64,000 bases of DNA from Peptoniphilus_A harei_B (GTDB lineage Bacteria > Bacillota > Clostridia > Tissierellales > Peptoniphilaceae). A program made the position numbers and the translations under genes. How positions within the stretch are numbered: position 1 is the stretch's first letter; each line of letters opens with the position of its first letter. This document shows, piece after piece, positions 41,442 to 51,350 of the stretch. The DNA lies in contig JAWGHR010000001.1 of the NCBI GenBank assembly GCA_032560695.1, positions 124,001-188,000 on the forward strand, written 5' to 3'. The notes under the pieces were generated by a model. It ran no database searches. It saw nothing but the letters and a program-made list of their open reading frames with translations, and was not told the origin of the DNA.

Positions 41442-42526
41442 TCTAAATAATCCTTTAATTTCTTTGACCTAGATGGATGACGAAGCTTTCTAAGAGCTTT
41501 GGCCTCAATCTGTCTAATTCTTTCACGAGTAACGTCGAATTCTTTGCCTACTTCTTCAAGTGTTCTAGCTCTACCATCATCAAGTCCAAACCTAAGTGTT
41601 AGAACCTTCTTTTCTCTCTCAGTTAAGGTTTCAAGAACAGTGTTAAGTTGTTCCTTTAAAAGTGTAAAGGTAGCAGCATCTTGTGGTGAAAGAATTTCAT
41701 CATCTGGTATAAAGTCTCCCAAGTGAGAATCTTCCTCTTCACCGATTGGAGTTTCAAGTGAAACTGGTTCTTGAGCAATCTTTTGAATTTCACGAACTCT
41801 TTCAACATCTAAGTTCATTTCAGCTGCAATTTCTTCTGGAAGAGGATCACGTCCAAGATCTTGCACTAATTGTCTTTGAACTCTTACAAGCTTATTTATA
41901 GTTTCTACCATGTGAACTGGGATCCTAATTGTCCTTGCTTGGTCTGCTATGGCTCTTGTAATAGCTTGTCTAATCCACCAAGTAGCGTAAGTAGAAAACT
42001 TAAAACCCTTTGTGTAATCAAACTTATCTACTGCCTTCATAAGTCCTAGGTTTCCTTCTTGAATTAAGTCAAGGAAGCTCATGCCCCTACCTACATATCT
42101 CTTAGCAATAGATACTACAAGTCTTAAATTGGCTTCGGCAAGTTCCTTCTTAGCTAATTCGTCGCCCGCTTCCATTCTTTTTGCTATTTCAACTTCTTCC
42201 TCAGCAGTTAGAAGAGAAATTTTCCCAATCTCTTTAAGATACATCCTAACAGGGTCATCTACTGTAACACCCTTAGGAACTGATAAATCCTCTTTAGTAA
42301 CATCTACTTCATCGTCATCATCTTTTGAATCTTTTTTATCAACTAAGTTTATTCCTTCTTTTTCGAAGACCTTGTATAGCTCATCTATATCATCAGAATC
42401 AATTTCATATTTTTCAAAGGCATCACCTATTTCTTCATAGGTAAGTTTGCCATCTTTTTTTCCATCCTTTAAAAGCTGGTCCTTTATTTCCTCAATTGAC
42501 TCTTTATTCTTTAAATTTTCACTCAT
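41438..42526 (-). CDS. rpoD: RNA polymerase sigma factor RpoD (SigA)
   Basis: 362 residues. Acidic N terminus with KKDGKLTYEEIGDAFEK (region 1.1 like), region 1.2 VDDPVRMYLKEIGKISLL, region 2 FLDLIQEGNLGLMKAVDKFDYTKGFKFSTYATWWIRQAI, region 3 RIPVHMVETINK, region 4.2 TLEEVGKEFDVTRERIRQIEAKALRKLRHPS. Housekeeping sigma factor for the TATAAT promoters seen in this window. Start overlaps dnaG; SD GAGGG. Confidence 0.97.
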   Translation of the reverse strand: MSENLKNKESIEEIKDQLLKDGKKDGKLTYEEIGDAFEKYEIDSDDIDELYKVFEKEGINLVDKKDSKDDDDEVDVTKEDLSVPKGVTVDDPVRMYLKEIGKISLLTAEEEVEIAKRMEAGDELAKKELAEANLRLVVSIAKRYVGRGMSFLDLIQEGNLGLMKAVDKFDYTKGFKFSTYATWWIRQAITRAIADQARTIRIPVHMVETINKLVRVQRQLVQDLGRDPLPEEIAAEMNLDVERVREIQKIAQEPVSLETPIGEEEDSHLGDFIPDDEILSPQDAATFTLLKEQLNTVLETLTEREKKVLTLRFGLDDGRARTLEEVGKEFDVTRERIRQIEAKALRKLRHPSRSKKLKDYLE

Positions 42527-44309
42527 AATTGCCCTCCTCTTTCAACTCACTTAGCTTCAAATTAATTTCTTGCAATTCTTTTAAAGCCTCGAGTAGAAGA
42601 TTTTTATTCTCTTCACCTTGAAGTTTTTCAATATTTTCGAGGATTTTGTTTTTTCGATCTCGGAGATAATTTCCCTTTATAGTATTTATCAATTCATCCA
42701 CTATCTTATCGTTAACATGAATTTCATTAATAATACTAAGTATATTTTCCACAAATTCTCTATCTATCAATCTGTTTGATTCTAGAAGTGATAGAAAATC
42801 CTTTACTTCCATCTCTTCTTCATAAAGCCTAGGTATCTCTTCAAATACTGCTCTTGTCATTGCATTAGTAAAATAAAAAACCTCAATTTTATTCTTGATA
42901 TACTTGTAAATATCATTGTCCAGTAAAGAATAAGATAATAATTCCTCTTGTGCTCTAGCCTTATTAGATTTCACAACATTTGTATTTTTCTTTACCTTAA
43001 ATTTTTCTCTTTTCGCTTCCTTAAGCTTATTTCTATTTAAATAATTAATGTAATTTTCAATTGCTGTATAGGAAATATTGTATTTTCTCGAAAAGTTTTT
43101 TACAAAAATATCTCTTTCAATAGGATTCTTAATACTTGAGAGAATCTTAGCCGATTCAATGGTAAAATTGCTAAGACCTTCACTATCTTCTAGATTAAAA
43201 TTCTCCTTAAGCTTTTTTATTTTAAATTCAATATAAGATATGGCAGACTTGATTTTATTTTCAAAGCCTTCTACTCCGTATTTTTTAATAAAATCATCGG
43301 GATCAAGACCGCCCTCAAGTTCTATTATTTTTGGATTTACAGAAGCTTGTAAAAATATATCTATGGCTCTTAAAGTCGCGTTAATACCTGCGTTGTCACT
43401 GTCATAGCAAATGTAAATATCCTTAGCCATTTTCTTTATAATATTAGCCTGGTCTATTGTAAGTGACGTACCAAGGCTTGCTATACTATAATTTATACCA
43501 CTATTGTAGAGAGAAATAACATCCATATATCCTTCTACCAAGATTATTCTTTCTCGAGTAGATTCTCTAGAGATAATGTTTATATTAAAAACGTTGCTTC
43601 CCTTGTGGAATATTGGGGTTTCCCTTGAATTTAAGTACTTTGGTTTTGCATCTCCAAAAGCTCTCGCGCCAAATCCTATTATTCTATTATTTCTATTGAT
43701 GATTGGAAACATAACTCTGTCGCGAAATCTATCAATATAATTTCCATTTTTACTCTTTGAAATTAGATTGAGTTCTAGAAGCTCTTCTTCCTTATAACCC
43801 ATTTTTGTCAAGTGATCGTAAAGATCCGTCCATGAATCTTTTGAGTAACCAATTCCATAGGACCTTATAGTCTTATCACTTAGCATCCTATTTTTTAAGT
43901 ATAATTGCGTTTTTTGTGATGCCTGATAATTTTTTAAAAAATGAAGTCCAGCTTCCCTATTAATTTCATATAATCTATTTCTTTTTTCGCGAGCTTCTTT
44001 ATTTTCATCTTTATAAACTTCTAGTCTAACATTGTACTTGTCTGCTAAAAATTCTACAGCCTCTGGAAAGCTAAGATTTTCTCTTTTCATTACAAAAGTA
44101 ATTACATCTCCACCTACTCCACATCCAAAGCATTTAAAAATTGATTTAGATGGTGAAACAGAAAAAGAGGGAGTTTTTTCAGAATGAAAAGGGCAGAGTC
44201 CCATATAATTGGATCCGGACCTTTTGAGGTCCACATATTCTCCAATTAAATCAACAATATCTGCCCTATCTCTAATCTCATCAAGAACATTGTCATTTAT
44301 TACATACAA
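42519..44309 (-). CDS. dnaG: DNA primase DnaG
   Basis: 596 residues. Zinc site CX2H...CX2C (Cys39, His42, Cys60, Cys63), core GIGYSKDSWTDLYDHL, Toprim IILVEGYMDVISLYNSGI and CYDSDNAGINATLRAI, C-terminal helicase-binding helices with Lys/Glu-rich segment. Start is TTG with GGAG seven bases upstream; dgt ends just before it. Normal length. Confidence 0.95.
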   Translation of the reverse strand: MYVINDNVLDEIRDRADIVDLIGEYVDLKRSGSNYMGLCPFHSEKTPSFSVSPSKSIFKCFGCGVGGDVITFVMKRENLSFPEAVEFLADKYNVRLEVYKDENKEAREKRNRLYEINREAGLHFLKNYQASQKTQLYLKNRMLSDKTIRSYGIGYSKDSWTDLYDHLTKMGYKEEELLELNLISKSKNGNYIDRFRDRVMFPIINRNNRIIGFGARAFGDAKPKYLNSRETPIFHKGSNVFNINIISRESTRERIILVEGYMDVISLYNSGINYSIASLGTSLTIDQANIIKKMAKDIYICYDSDNAGINATLRAIDIFLQASVNPKIIELEGGLDPDDFIKKYGVEGFENKIKSAISYIEFKIKKLKENFNLEDSEGLSNFTIESAKILSSIKNPIERDIFVKNFSRKYNISYTAIENYINYLNRNKLKEAKREKFKVKKNTNVVKSNKARAQEELLSYSLLDNDIYKYIKNKIEVFYFTNAMTRAVFEEIPRLYEEEMEVKDFLSLLESNRLIDREFVENILSIINEIHVNDKIVDELINTIKGNYLRDRKNKILENIEKLQGEENKNLLLEALKELQEINLKLSELKEEGNYE

Positions 44310-45323
44310 TTAAATGCTCCATCCCTTCGGTATAAAAATATTTTTTAGCTGTTTTTTAGCATAGGTATCAGTCATACCTGCAATATAATCTGACACAATA
44401 TCTTCATCACTGTGATTTCTATCATCATAAAGACTTAAATGGTTCTCTGGAATCCTACTTAAGTCCTCCATATAAAATTTATAAAGTTCTGTTAAGAGCC
44501 TCTTAATTTTTATCTCTTCACTTTTAACCACAGGGTCCATATAAACATTCTTAAACATATATTGTCTAAGTTCCATTGTGGCTTGATAAACTTCATCTTC
44601 CATCTCAACAATTCCCTTGCCATAGGATTTTTCAACTAAGGCATTTATCATTGTATTTATTCTTTGTGAAGAAGAATTGCCTAGTACCTTGGTTAACTCT
44701 TTAGGTAGTGATTCTGAAGAAATAATCCCTGCCCTAATGGCATCGTCAATATCATGATTTATATAGGCAATCCTATCGGCAAATTTTATAATTTTACCTT
44801 CAAGCGTATTGGCATTACCCCTACCTGAATGATTTAGGATCCCATCACGTACTTCTTCTGTTAGATTTAAACCAATTCTAGAATCTGATCTTTCCAAAAA
44901 GTCTACAACCTTTAAAGACTGTTCACCATGAATAAAACCATTAGACTTTAATTCATTTAAAACAGCCTCACCAGAGTGACCAAAGGGAGTGTGCCCTAGG
45001 TCATGACCAAGAGCAATTGCTTCTACTAAATCTTCATTTAACCTTAAAGACCTTGCTATTGTCCTACCTATTTGACTAACTTCTAGAGTATGAGTGAGCC
45101 TTGTTCTAAAATGGTCTCCTTCAGGAGAAATAAAGACTTGAGTCTTATGTTTTAGTCTTCTAAAACTCTTTGAGTGGATTATCCTATCCCTATCTCTTTG
45201 AAAATCAGTCCTAAGATTACATTTTTCTTCTTCTTTTTTTCTCCCCAAGCTTGAATCTGCAAAGGTTGCATATTCAAAAAACATTTTATGTTCAAGTTTT
45301 TCTCTCTCAACTCGAAGATTCAT
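44310..45323 (-). CDS. dgt: HD-domain dGTPase-like protein (deoxyguanosinetriphosphate triphosphohydrolase)
   Basis: 337 residues. HD metal motif H...HD...D: FRTRLTHTLEVSQIGRTIARSL and EAIALGHDLGHTPFGHSGEAVL, plus FRRLKHKTQVFI and INHDIDDAIRAG. Hydrolyses dNTPs to nucleoside and triphosphate; nucleotide preference is not readable. It sits two bases before dnaG, sharing its transcript, so dNTP pools and priming are linked. RBS GGAAGTGA before ATG. Confidence 0.88.
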   Translation of the reverse strand: MNLRVEREKLEHKMFFEYATFADSSLGRKKEEEKCNLRTDFQRDRDRIIHSKSFRRLKHKTQVFISPEGDHFRTRLTHTLEVSQIGRTIARSLRLNEDLVEAIALGHDLGHTPFGHSGEAVLNELKSNGFIHGEQSLKVVDFLERSDSRIGLNLTEEVRDGILNHSGRGNANTLEGKIIKFADRIAYINHDIDDAIRAGIISSESLPKELTKVLGNSSSQRINTMINALVEKSYGKGIVEMEDEVYQATMELRQYMFKNVYMDPVVKSEEIKIKRLLTELYKFYMEDLSRIPENHLSLYDDRNHSDEDIVSDYIAGMTDTYAKKQLKNIFIPKGWSI

Positions 45324-45327
45324 CTAA

Positions 45328-46149
45328 TCACTTCCTGGATTCCATATGGTTAATAATAATTTCTGCAGTTTCTTCTATTGCTTTATCTGATACATCTATA
45401 ACAAAACATCCAAGTTCTTCCATAACTTGCTTTGAATAATTTAATTCTTCTCTTATCCTATCGTAGTTTGCATACTTTGCTCCAGAAGTAAGACCAAGAG
45501 ATTTTAATCTTTGTTCTCTAACAGAAATAATCTTTTCTGGATTTGCTGTAAGCCCTATTATCTTGTCTACATCTTTTTCATATACTTCCCTAGGCACAGG
45601 AACTTCTGGTACTAGAGGAATATTTGCAACTTTATATAATTTATTTGCAAGATACATTGACAGAGGTGTCTTAGATGTTCTTGAAATTCCAACTAAACAT
45701 ATATCTGCTTTCTTTGCACCACGAGGATCCTTGCCGTCGTCATACTTAACTGCAAATTCAACACATTCAACTTTTTTGAAATAATTTTCATCAAGCCTTC
45801 TTATAAGACCAGGCTCTCTTAGAGGTTCGTAACCTAGAATGTCTTGTATCTGAAGTAAAGGCTCACCCATAACATCAACTGTGTGGAGTTTTAACTCGTG
45901 AGTTTTTTCTTCAATAAAATCTCTAGTTTCTTTAACAACATTTGTATAAACTATAAGACTATTTTTAACTTCAGATGCCTTTTCAAGAACTGGCTTTATT
46001 TGCTCAATACTATTGTGGTAAGGATATCTAATAATTTCATAATTCTCTTTTTCAAATTGTCTTGCAGATGATTTTGCAATTAATTCTCCAGTTTCTCCAA
46101 TTGAATCAGAAATTACAAAAATAGTGAGTTGATTATCGTCTTTATTCAT
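45328..46149 (-). CDS. PEP synthase / PPDK regulatory protein (kinase-pyrophosphorylase)
   Basis: About 273 residues with FVISDSIGETGELIAKSSARQF, the P-loop GISRTSKTPLS and LTANPEKIISVREQRLKSLG. The family switches PEP synthase or pyruvate phosphate dikinase off by threonine phosphorylation (ADP donor) and on by phosphorolysis. Neighbouring gene is CcpN, as in Bacillus ccpN-yqfL. No PPDK is seen here, but PpsA (758-3100) has the Thr401-His403 site. ATG 46149 follows AGGAGG; the 46179 extension lies inside the CcpN gene. Confidence 0.9.
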   Translation of the reverse strand: MNKDDNQLTIFVISDSIGETGELIAKSSARQFEKENYEIIRYPYHNSIEQIKPVLEKASEVKNSLIVYTNVVKETRDFIEEKTHELKLHTVDVMGEPLLQIQDILGYEPLREPGLIRRLDENYFKKVECVEFAVKYDDGKDPRGAKKADICLVGISRTSKTPLSMYLANKLYKVANIPLVPEVPVPREVYEKDVDKIIGLTANPEKIISVREQRLKSLGLTSGAKYANYDRIREELNYSKQVMEELGCFVIDVSDKAIEETAEIIINHMESRK

Positions 46150-46157
46150 TTCTCCTC

Positions 46158-46787
46158 CTATACAATTTCTTGGTCGCATACATCTACAAAAAGTCTTGTT
46201 ACGTTAGTCTTTGTAAATCTTCCTACAACTTCAAGATCATTCTCATTTTTTACTTTAACAACAGGAAGGGAGTCAATACCCTTTGTCACAATTAAATTGG
46301 CAGCCTTATAGACACTATCTTCAATGTTTACATAAAAAACATTGGGCATCCTTGTCATAATTACACTGACAGGGGTCTTTTTTATATCAGCATCCCCTAT
46401 CATAAACCTAATTAAATCCTTTCTAGATACAATTCCAGCAAGATAACCATCTTCTGTTATAAACATAGAAGATAAATCTTCCATAAAAAGATCAACTACT
46501 ACATCATATACAGAAGTCTTTTGGTCACAGGAAAAAGGAAGAGACATATAGTCCTTTAATCTTAACCTTTTAAGATCTTGGGACAATTGAGAAAATATGG
46601 ATTTGCCTGTATAGAAATATCCAAATTTTGGTCTTGCTCCCAATATATTAATCATAGTTAGGACAGAAAGGTCTGATCTTATTGTAGCCCTAGATAGTCC
46701 AAGAATTTCTGCAATATCATCACCAGTAATAGGTCCCTTTTCTTTTACAATTTCAATTATTTCAGTCTGCCTATCGCTGAATTTCAT
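46158..46787 (-). CDS. ccpN: HTH-CBS regulator CcpN
   Basis: 209 residues: an N-terminal winged helix-turn-helix (ITGDDIAEILGLSRATIRSDLSVLTMINIL) and two CBS domains from about residue 80 (DYMSLPFSCDQKTSVYDVVVDLFMED, MTRMPNVFYVNIEDSVYKAANLIVTKGIDSLPVV). In Bacillus CcpN represses gluconeogenic genes and senses ATP/ADP state. SD GGTGAGC before ATG. Followed closely by the PEP synthase/PPDK regulator, so both act on the PEP-pyruvate node. Confidence 0.9.
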   Translation of the reverse strand: MKFSDRQTEIIEIVKEKGPITGDDIAEILGLSRATIRSDLSVLTMINILGARPKFGYFYTGKSIFSQLSQDLKRLRLKDYMSLPFSCDQKTSVYDVVVDLFMEDLSSMFITEDGYLAGIVSRKDLIRFMIGDADIKKTPVSVIMTRMPNVFYVNIEDSVYKAANLIVTKGIDSLPVVKVKNENDLEVVGRFTKTNVTRLFVDVCDQEIV

Positions 46788-46799
46788 TTGCTCACCGAC

Positions 46800-48869
46800 C
46801 TATTCCACAATGTTTTCGATTTTTAATATTTTTTGAATATTTTCCTCTATCCTATTGATTAGTCCAAGTCTATTTTCTCTTATCTTATCGTCTTCAGCCA
46901 TTACCATAACATTGTCAAAGAATTTATCAATTGATGGTACAAGGTCATTTAACAAGTCCATAGCTTCCATATAATTATCTTCTGCTAGAGCTTCCTTAAA
47001 GCTTCCATCAATTTCTACAAATTTTTTATATAAATCTTTTTCTGCTTCTTCAACTAATAAATCTTCATTTATTTCAAGTAGATCAACATTCTTAGTCAAG
47101 TTATTAATTCTATTATAGGCATCAACAAATTTACTTCTATCATCCTTAAACCATTCATTTAATTCTTTAGCTTTATCAAAGATACTGTGGATTTCGCTTT
47201 CTGGAATTAAAATAGAATCAATAATATCGTATCTTATGCCTTCATCTTGAAGCATAGTCTTGATTCTTCCTAAGAAGAAATCTCTTACGTTGGCAATAAC
47301 TTCTTCATGATTAAATGTGAGACCAAGATCATTAATATATTCATATAAACTTGCTTCCACAGCTTCGTCTAAATTAAATTTCCAAGAATTATTTCTAATA
47401 ATGTTGATTACACCAATTGCAGATCTTCTAAGTGCAAAAGGATCTGCTGAACCAGTAGGAATTTCTCCAATAGCAAAAAGCCCAGCTATAGTATCAATCT
47501 TATCTGCAAGAGAGAATATTGAACCAACGCTTGATTCTGGAAGATTATCTCCGGCAAACTTAGGTAAGTATTGTTCCCTAATTGCAGTTGCAACTATTTC
47601 CTTTTCTCCAGATTTTAGAGCGTAGATTTCACCAATTACGCCTTGAAGTTCTGTAAACTCAATTACCATTTTTGTAGTTAAGTCTGCTTTTGAAAGATGG
47701 GCTACTCTTTTTATTGCATCAATAGCTTCATCTGCAAAAGAAAGAGATTCTGCAATTTTATTTGCAACTACACCATCTCTTTTTTCTTTTTCAAGCATTG
47801 TTCCTAGTTTATCGTGGAAAAGAACTCCATTTAAGTTTTCAACATAGTCTTCAAGAGGTTTTGAAATATCATCATCGTAGAAAAATTTAGCATCTTCAAG
47901 CCTAGCTCCGAGAACTTTTTCATTTCCTGCAATAACTATATCTTCGTAATCTCTTGTACCATTTCTTACGGTTATAAAGTATGGTAAAAGTCCTCCGTCT
48001 TGAGAATAGATTGGAGTAAATCTCAAGTGGTCAATCATAGTTGTTGTTACAACTTCCTTTGGAAGACTAAGGTATTTTTCCTTGATAGATCCTTTTATTG
48101 GAGTAGGATATTCAACGATGTAAGTAAGTTCTTCTAAAAGGTCTTCATTTTCGTGAATTTCTCCACCTAAGGATTTGGCAATCTTTGTAGATTCATATTT
48201 AATAATTTCACGTCTCTTATTTTGATCTAAAATTACATAGTTGTCTTCTAGTAATTTTTCGTAATTTTCTACCTTGTCAATTTTTACTTCTGATGAACCT
48301 AAAAATCTGTGGCCCTTTGTTATATTACTAACTTGAATTCCTTCAAAATCAAATTCAACAACCTTATCATTTAAAAGTGAAACAACCCATCTAATTGGTC
48401 TGGCAAATCTAATATTTTTTCCACCCCAACGCATATTTTTTGGGAAGTTAATGTCTTTAATAAGTCCAGGAATTATTCCTTTTAAGATTTCTGCAGAATC
48501 TCTACCTATTGAAGAAATGTGAGCAAACACATAGTCAGTACCCTTAACTTCTTTAATGACAATATCTTTTTCTGTGATTTTTTGAGAATTCATAAAGCCT
48601 AATAGAGGTTTTGTAGGATTTTTTTCATCATCATAGGCAATCTTAAGGGCAGGACCCTTTACTTCCTTAGTTATATCTTTTTGTTTTTCATCTAGTCCTT
48701 CAATTATAAGACTAAGTCTTCTTGGAGTCGCGTAAACTTTCACATCTTCAAATCCAAGTTCGTTTTCGACTAATAATTTTTGTGATTTTTCTCTAAGTTG
48801 TTCTATTGCCATGTTGACAAATCTTGATGGCAACTCTTCAACTCCAATTTCAAGTAAATAATTATTCAT
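46800..48869 (-). CDS. glyS: Glycine--tRNA ligase, beta subunit
   Basis: 689 residues, the two-chain enzyme type. GVEELPSRFVNMAIEQLREKS start, KEVKGPALKIAYD, FPKNMRWG, FIRPIRW-type region RFARPIRWVVSLL, SLADKIDTIAGLFAIGEIPTGSADPFALRR and the C-terminal anticodon-like helical domain. Start overlaps the glyQ stop by eight bases; SD GAGGTG inside glyQ. Confidence 0.96.
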   Translation of the reverse strand: MNNYLLEIGVEELPSRFVNMAIEQLREKSQKLLVENELGFEDVKVYATPRRLSLIIEGLDEKQKDITKEVKGPALKIAYDDEKNPTKPLLGFMNSQKITEKDIVIKEVKGTDYVFAHISSIGRDSAEILKGIIPGLIKDINFPKNMRWGGKNIRFARPIRWVVSLLNDKVVEFDFEGIQVSNITKGHRFLGSSEVKIDKVENYEKLLEDNYVILDQNKRREIIKYESTKIAKSLGGEIHENEDLLEELTYIVEYPTPIKGSIKEKYLSLPKEVVTTTMIDHLRFTPIYSQDGGLLPYFITVRNGTRDYEDIVIAGNEKVLGARLEDAKFFYDDDISKPLEDYVENLNGVLFHDKLGTMLEKEKRDGVVANKIAESLSFADEAIDAIKRVAHLSKADLTTKMVIEFTELQGVIGEIYALKSGEKEIVATAIREQYLPKFAGDNLPESSVGSIFSLADKIDTIAGLFAIGEIPTGSADPFALRRSAIGVINIIRNNSWKFNLDEAVEASLYEYINDLGLTFNHEEVIANVRDFFLGRIKTMLQDEGIRYDIIDSILIPESEIHSIFDKAKELNEWFKDDRSKFVDAYNRINNLTKNVDLLEINEDLLVEEAEKDLYKKFVEIDGSFKEALAEDNYMEAMDLLNDLVPSIDKFFDNVMVMAEDDKIRENRLGLINRIEENIQKILKIENIVE

Positions 48870-49746
48870 CTATTTCACCTCTATTTATAAGGGGATAGTC
48901 CATTTCTTCTCTGTGTTTTAAATGAGTTTTTGCTACAATTCTGGCAAGGTTTCTTACCCTTTGAATGTAACTTGTTCTTTCAGAAACAGAAAGAGCTCCT
49001 CTAGCGTCTAGCAAGTTAAAGGCATGAGAACACTTAAGAGTGTAGTCATAGGCATCTATAACAATACCTTCTTCAATAGTTCTTTTAGCTTCAGCTTCAT
49101 ACATATCAAAAAGTTTTCTCAACATATCAATATCAGCTGTTTCAAAGGCATATTTAGAGTGTTCAAATTCGTTTTTCTTAAATACTTCACCATAAGTAAT
49201 GTTTTCGTTATATTGGATGTCATAAACTGACTCAACGTTTTGAAGATACATAGCAATTCTTTCGAGTCCATAAGTAAGCTCTGCACTTTCAAGATCAAGG
49301 TTTACTCCACCTACTTGTTGGAAATAAGTAAATTGTGTTACTTCCATCCCATCAAGCCAAACTTCCCAACCAAGACCCCATGCACCAAGTGTAGGAGACT
49401 CCCAGTTGTCTTCAACAAATCTAATATCGTGTTTTTTTGGGTCGATTCCAATTGCAAAAAGGGAATCTAGATAAAGTTGTTGGACATCTTCTGGAGATGG
49501 TTTCAAAATAACTTGCAATTGGTGATGTTGATAAAGTCTATTTGGATTTTCACCATATCTACCATCTGCAGGCCTTCTTGAAGGTTCAACGTAAACTACC
49601 TTCCATCCTTCTGGTCCAAGAGACCTTAAGAATGTATTAGGATTCATAGTTCCCGCACCCTTTTCAATGTCATAAGGTTGCATAATTATTGCTCCCTTTT
49701 CCTTCCAATAATTTTCCAATGTCATTATTAAATCTTGGAAATACAT
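48862..49746 (-). CDS. glyQ: Glycine--tRNA ligase, alpha subunit
   Basis: 294 residues, class II catalytic subunit. LIMTLENYWKEKGAIIMQPYDIEKGAGTMNPNTFLR, YVEPSRRPADGRYGENPNRLYQHHQLQVILKPSP, FVEDNWESPTLGAWGLGWEVWLDGMEVTQFTYFQQ. No T-box leader is possible because only ten bases separate it from recO; expression follows the operon. SD GGAGG before ATG. Confidence 0.97.
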   Translation of the reverse strand: MYFQDLIMTLENYWKEKGAIIMQPYDIEKGAGTMNPNTFLRSLGPEGWKVVYVEPSRRPADGRYGENPNRLYQHHQLQVILKPSPEDVQQLYLDSLFAIGIDPKKHDIRFVEDNWESPTLGAWGLGWEVWLDGMEVTQFTYFQQVGGVNLDLESAELTYGLERIAMYLQNVESVYDIQYNENITYGEVFKKNEFEHSKYAFETADIDMLRKLFDMYEAEAKRTIEEGIVIDAYDYTLKCSHAFNLLDARGALSVSERTSYIQRVRNLARIVAKTHLKHREEMDYPLINRGEIDE

Positions 49747-49756
49747 TTTTTCCTCC

Positions 49757-50461
49757 TTAATTAAACAGCTTGTCAGACTTAAAACTGCTTATATCTAAAT
49801 TGTATTTTATATATTTTATCATAATATTATGCAGATATTTTTTTCTACTTTTTTCAATATCTTCTATATTTTCTAATTCTTCGAGCTTGCCATAAAGAAT
49901 TGCATTTAAGAAAATCAAATCTCTCCTTGTTAATGAAAAAGAATAAGGATCTTGAAAATCGATTATGCCTTCTCTAATAGAGAAATAAGATTTTTCTTTA
50001 ATATCAAGTTTTGGTCTATAACCTATAAAACTAAGATATTTTAATTCAAAGGCTAGAGCAAGACCTATTGGATCCTCTGTAAAATTGAAGAAATTTAAAG
50101 TTTTTCTCAATAGATCAAAGGCTTTTTTGTTAGCCTCACCACCTATAGATGATTTGTCTATAATCTCAAGTAGCAAGGATGCATAAATTAAATTGTCGTA
50201 ATTTTCTCTAATTTTAAAGTTCGATTCTAAAATTTTTGAATCACTAATATAGAAAAAACTTTGCCCTTTTTTTAAGAGGTATTCATTTAAACCAAAGACT
50301 TGTGAAACACTTAAATTTCTGGATTTAGGACTCATTGCTCCCTTTACCATAATGGAAATCTTCCCATATTCCTTGGTGAAAACCCTAATTATCTTAGAAG
50401 ATTCACCAAACTCCATTTCATTTAAGACTATGCCCAGAGTGTAATTATTTGTCGTAACCAA
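49757..50461 (-). CDS. recO: DNA repair protein RecO
   Basis: 234 residues. OB-fold N terminus GIVLNEMEFGESSKIIRVFTKEYGKISIMVKGAMSPKS, then a helical domain. It loads RecA with RecR. No zinc-finger cysteines are seen in the C-terminal half, so this is a form without the usual four-Cys site. Uses TTG 50461 inside the era end, with AAAGAGA close before; the start is the least certain in the operon. Confidence 0.9.
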   Translation of the reverse strand: MVTTNNYTLGIVLNEMEFGESSKIIRVFTKEYGKISIMVKGAMSPKSRNLSVSQVFGLNEYLLKKGQSFFYISDSKILESNFKIRENYDNLIYASLLLEIIDKSSIGGEANKKAFDLLRKTLNFFNFTEDPIGLALAFELKYLSFIGYRPKLDIKEKSYFSIREGIIDFQDPYSFSLTRRDLIFLNAILYGKLEELENIEDIEKSRKKYLHNIMIKYIKYNLDISSFKSDKLFN

Positions 50462-51350
50462 ATCTCTTTACCAAATTATCTCTGTCTCTCCAGTTTTTCT
50501 CAACCTTAACCCAAATTTGAAGATTTACCTTTGCATCTAAAAGTCTCTCGGCTTCTTCTCTTGCTTCGGTCCCAATTCTTTTAAGCATGGAACCATTTTT
50601 CCCAATAAGAATTCCCTTGTGAGAATCTCTTTCAACATAAATATTTGCATCAATATCGTACATGTTTTTATCTTCTCTTTTTTTGAATTTTTCAATTGAG
50701 ATTGCAAGACCATGGGGAACTTCTTCATTTAAGTACATAAGGCCCTTTTCTCTTATGATTTCTGCAACAATAAATCTCTCATTTTTGTCAGTAATCATAT
50801 CTTCTGGATAGTACATTGGTCCAGGTTTTAAAAACTTTTTAAGTGTTTCTAGATAGATATCAACACCATCATTTTTCATAGCAGAAATAGGAATTATGTC
50901 ATCAAAAATCTCTTCTTCTGCATACATTGAAATAATTTCTAAAAGCTCATCTTTTCTTATTGTATCAACCTTATTTATTAAAAGTATAATAGGTAGTTTC
51001 CCTTTATATTCTTTTAGGATATCTATAATTGATCTTTCAGCCCTACCAATTTTTTTAGAAGTGTCCACTATATAGGTAATTACATCTGAATCATCGATAC
51101 CCTCTTTTGATTCAGTTAGCATGAATTCTCCCAATTTATTTTTTGGTTTTTGTATTCCGGGTGTATCTAAAAATATTATTTGTGCATCTTCATCTGTATG
51201 GATAAAAGTAATATTTTGTCTCGTTGTTTGAGGCTTTGAAGAAATAGCTGAAATTTTTTCTCCAATTATGGCATTGAGCAAGGTTGATTTACCAACATTG
51301 GGCCTCCCTATTACTGATACATATCCCGATTTAAAATTATTTTCTGTCAT
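50445..51350 (-). CDS. era: GTPase Era
   Basis: 301 residues. G1 GRPNVGKST at 15-23, G2 TTRQNIT, G3 DTPG, G4 NKVD, then a KH domain with EVPHGLAISIEKFKKRED and GILIGKNGSMLKRIGTEAREEAERLL. Assembles the 30S subunit and binds the 16S rRNA 3' end. The open frame runs to 51410, but GGAG six bases before ATG 51350 and the family length set this start. Overlaps cdd by 14 bases. Confidence 0.95.
   Translation of the reverse strand: MTENNFKSGYVSVIGRPNVGKSTLLNAIIGEKISAISSKPQTTRQNITFIHTDEDAQIIFLDTPGIQKPKNKLGEFMLTESKEGIDDSDVITYIVDTSKKIGRAERSIIDILKEYKGKLPIILLINKVDTIRKDELLEIISMYAEEEIFDDIIPISAMKNDGVDIYLETLKKFLKPGPMYYPEDMITDKNERFIVAEIIREKGLMYLNEEVPHGLAISIEKFKKREDKNMYDIDANIYVERDSHKGILIGKNGSMLKRIGTEAREEAERLLDAKVNLQIWVKVEKNWRDRDNLVKRFGYDK

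Noticed and set aside
49740..49760. T-box riboswitch ahead of glyQ
   Set aside because: Only ten bases separate the recO stop from glyQ; no leader fits.
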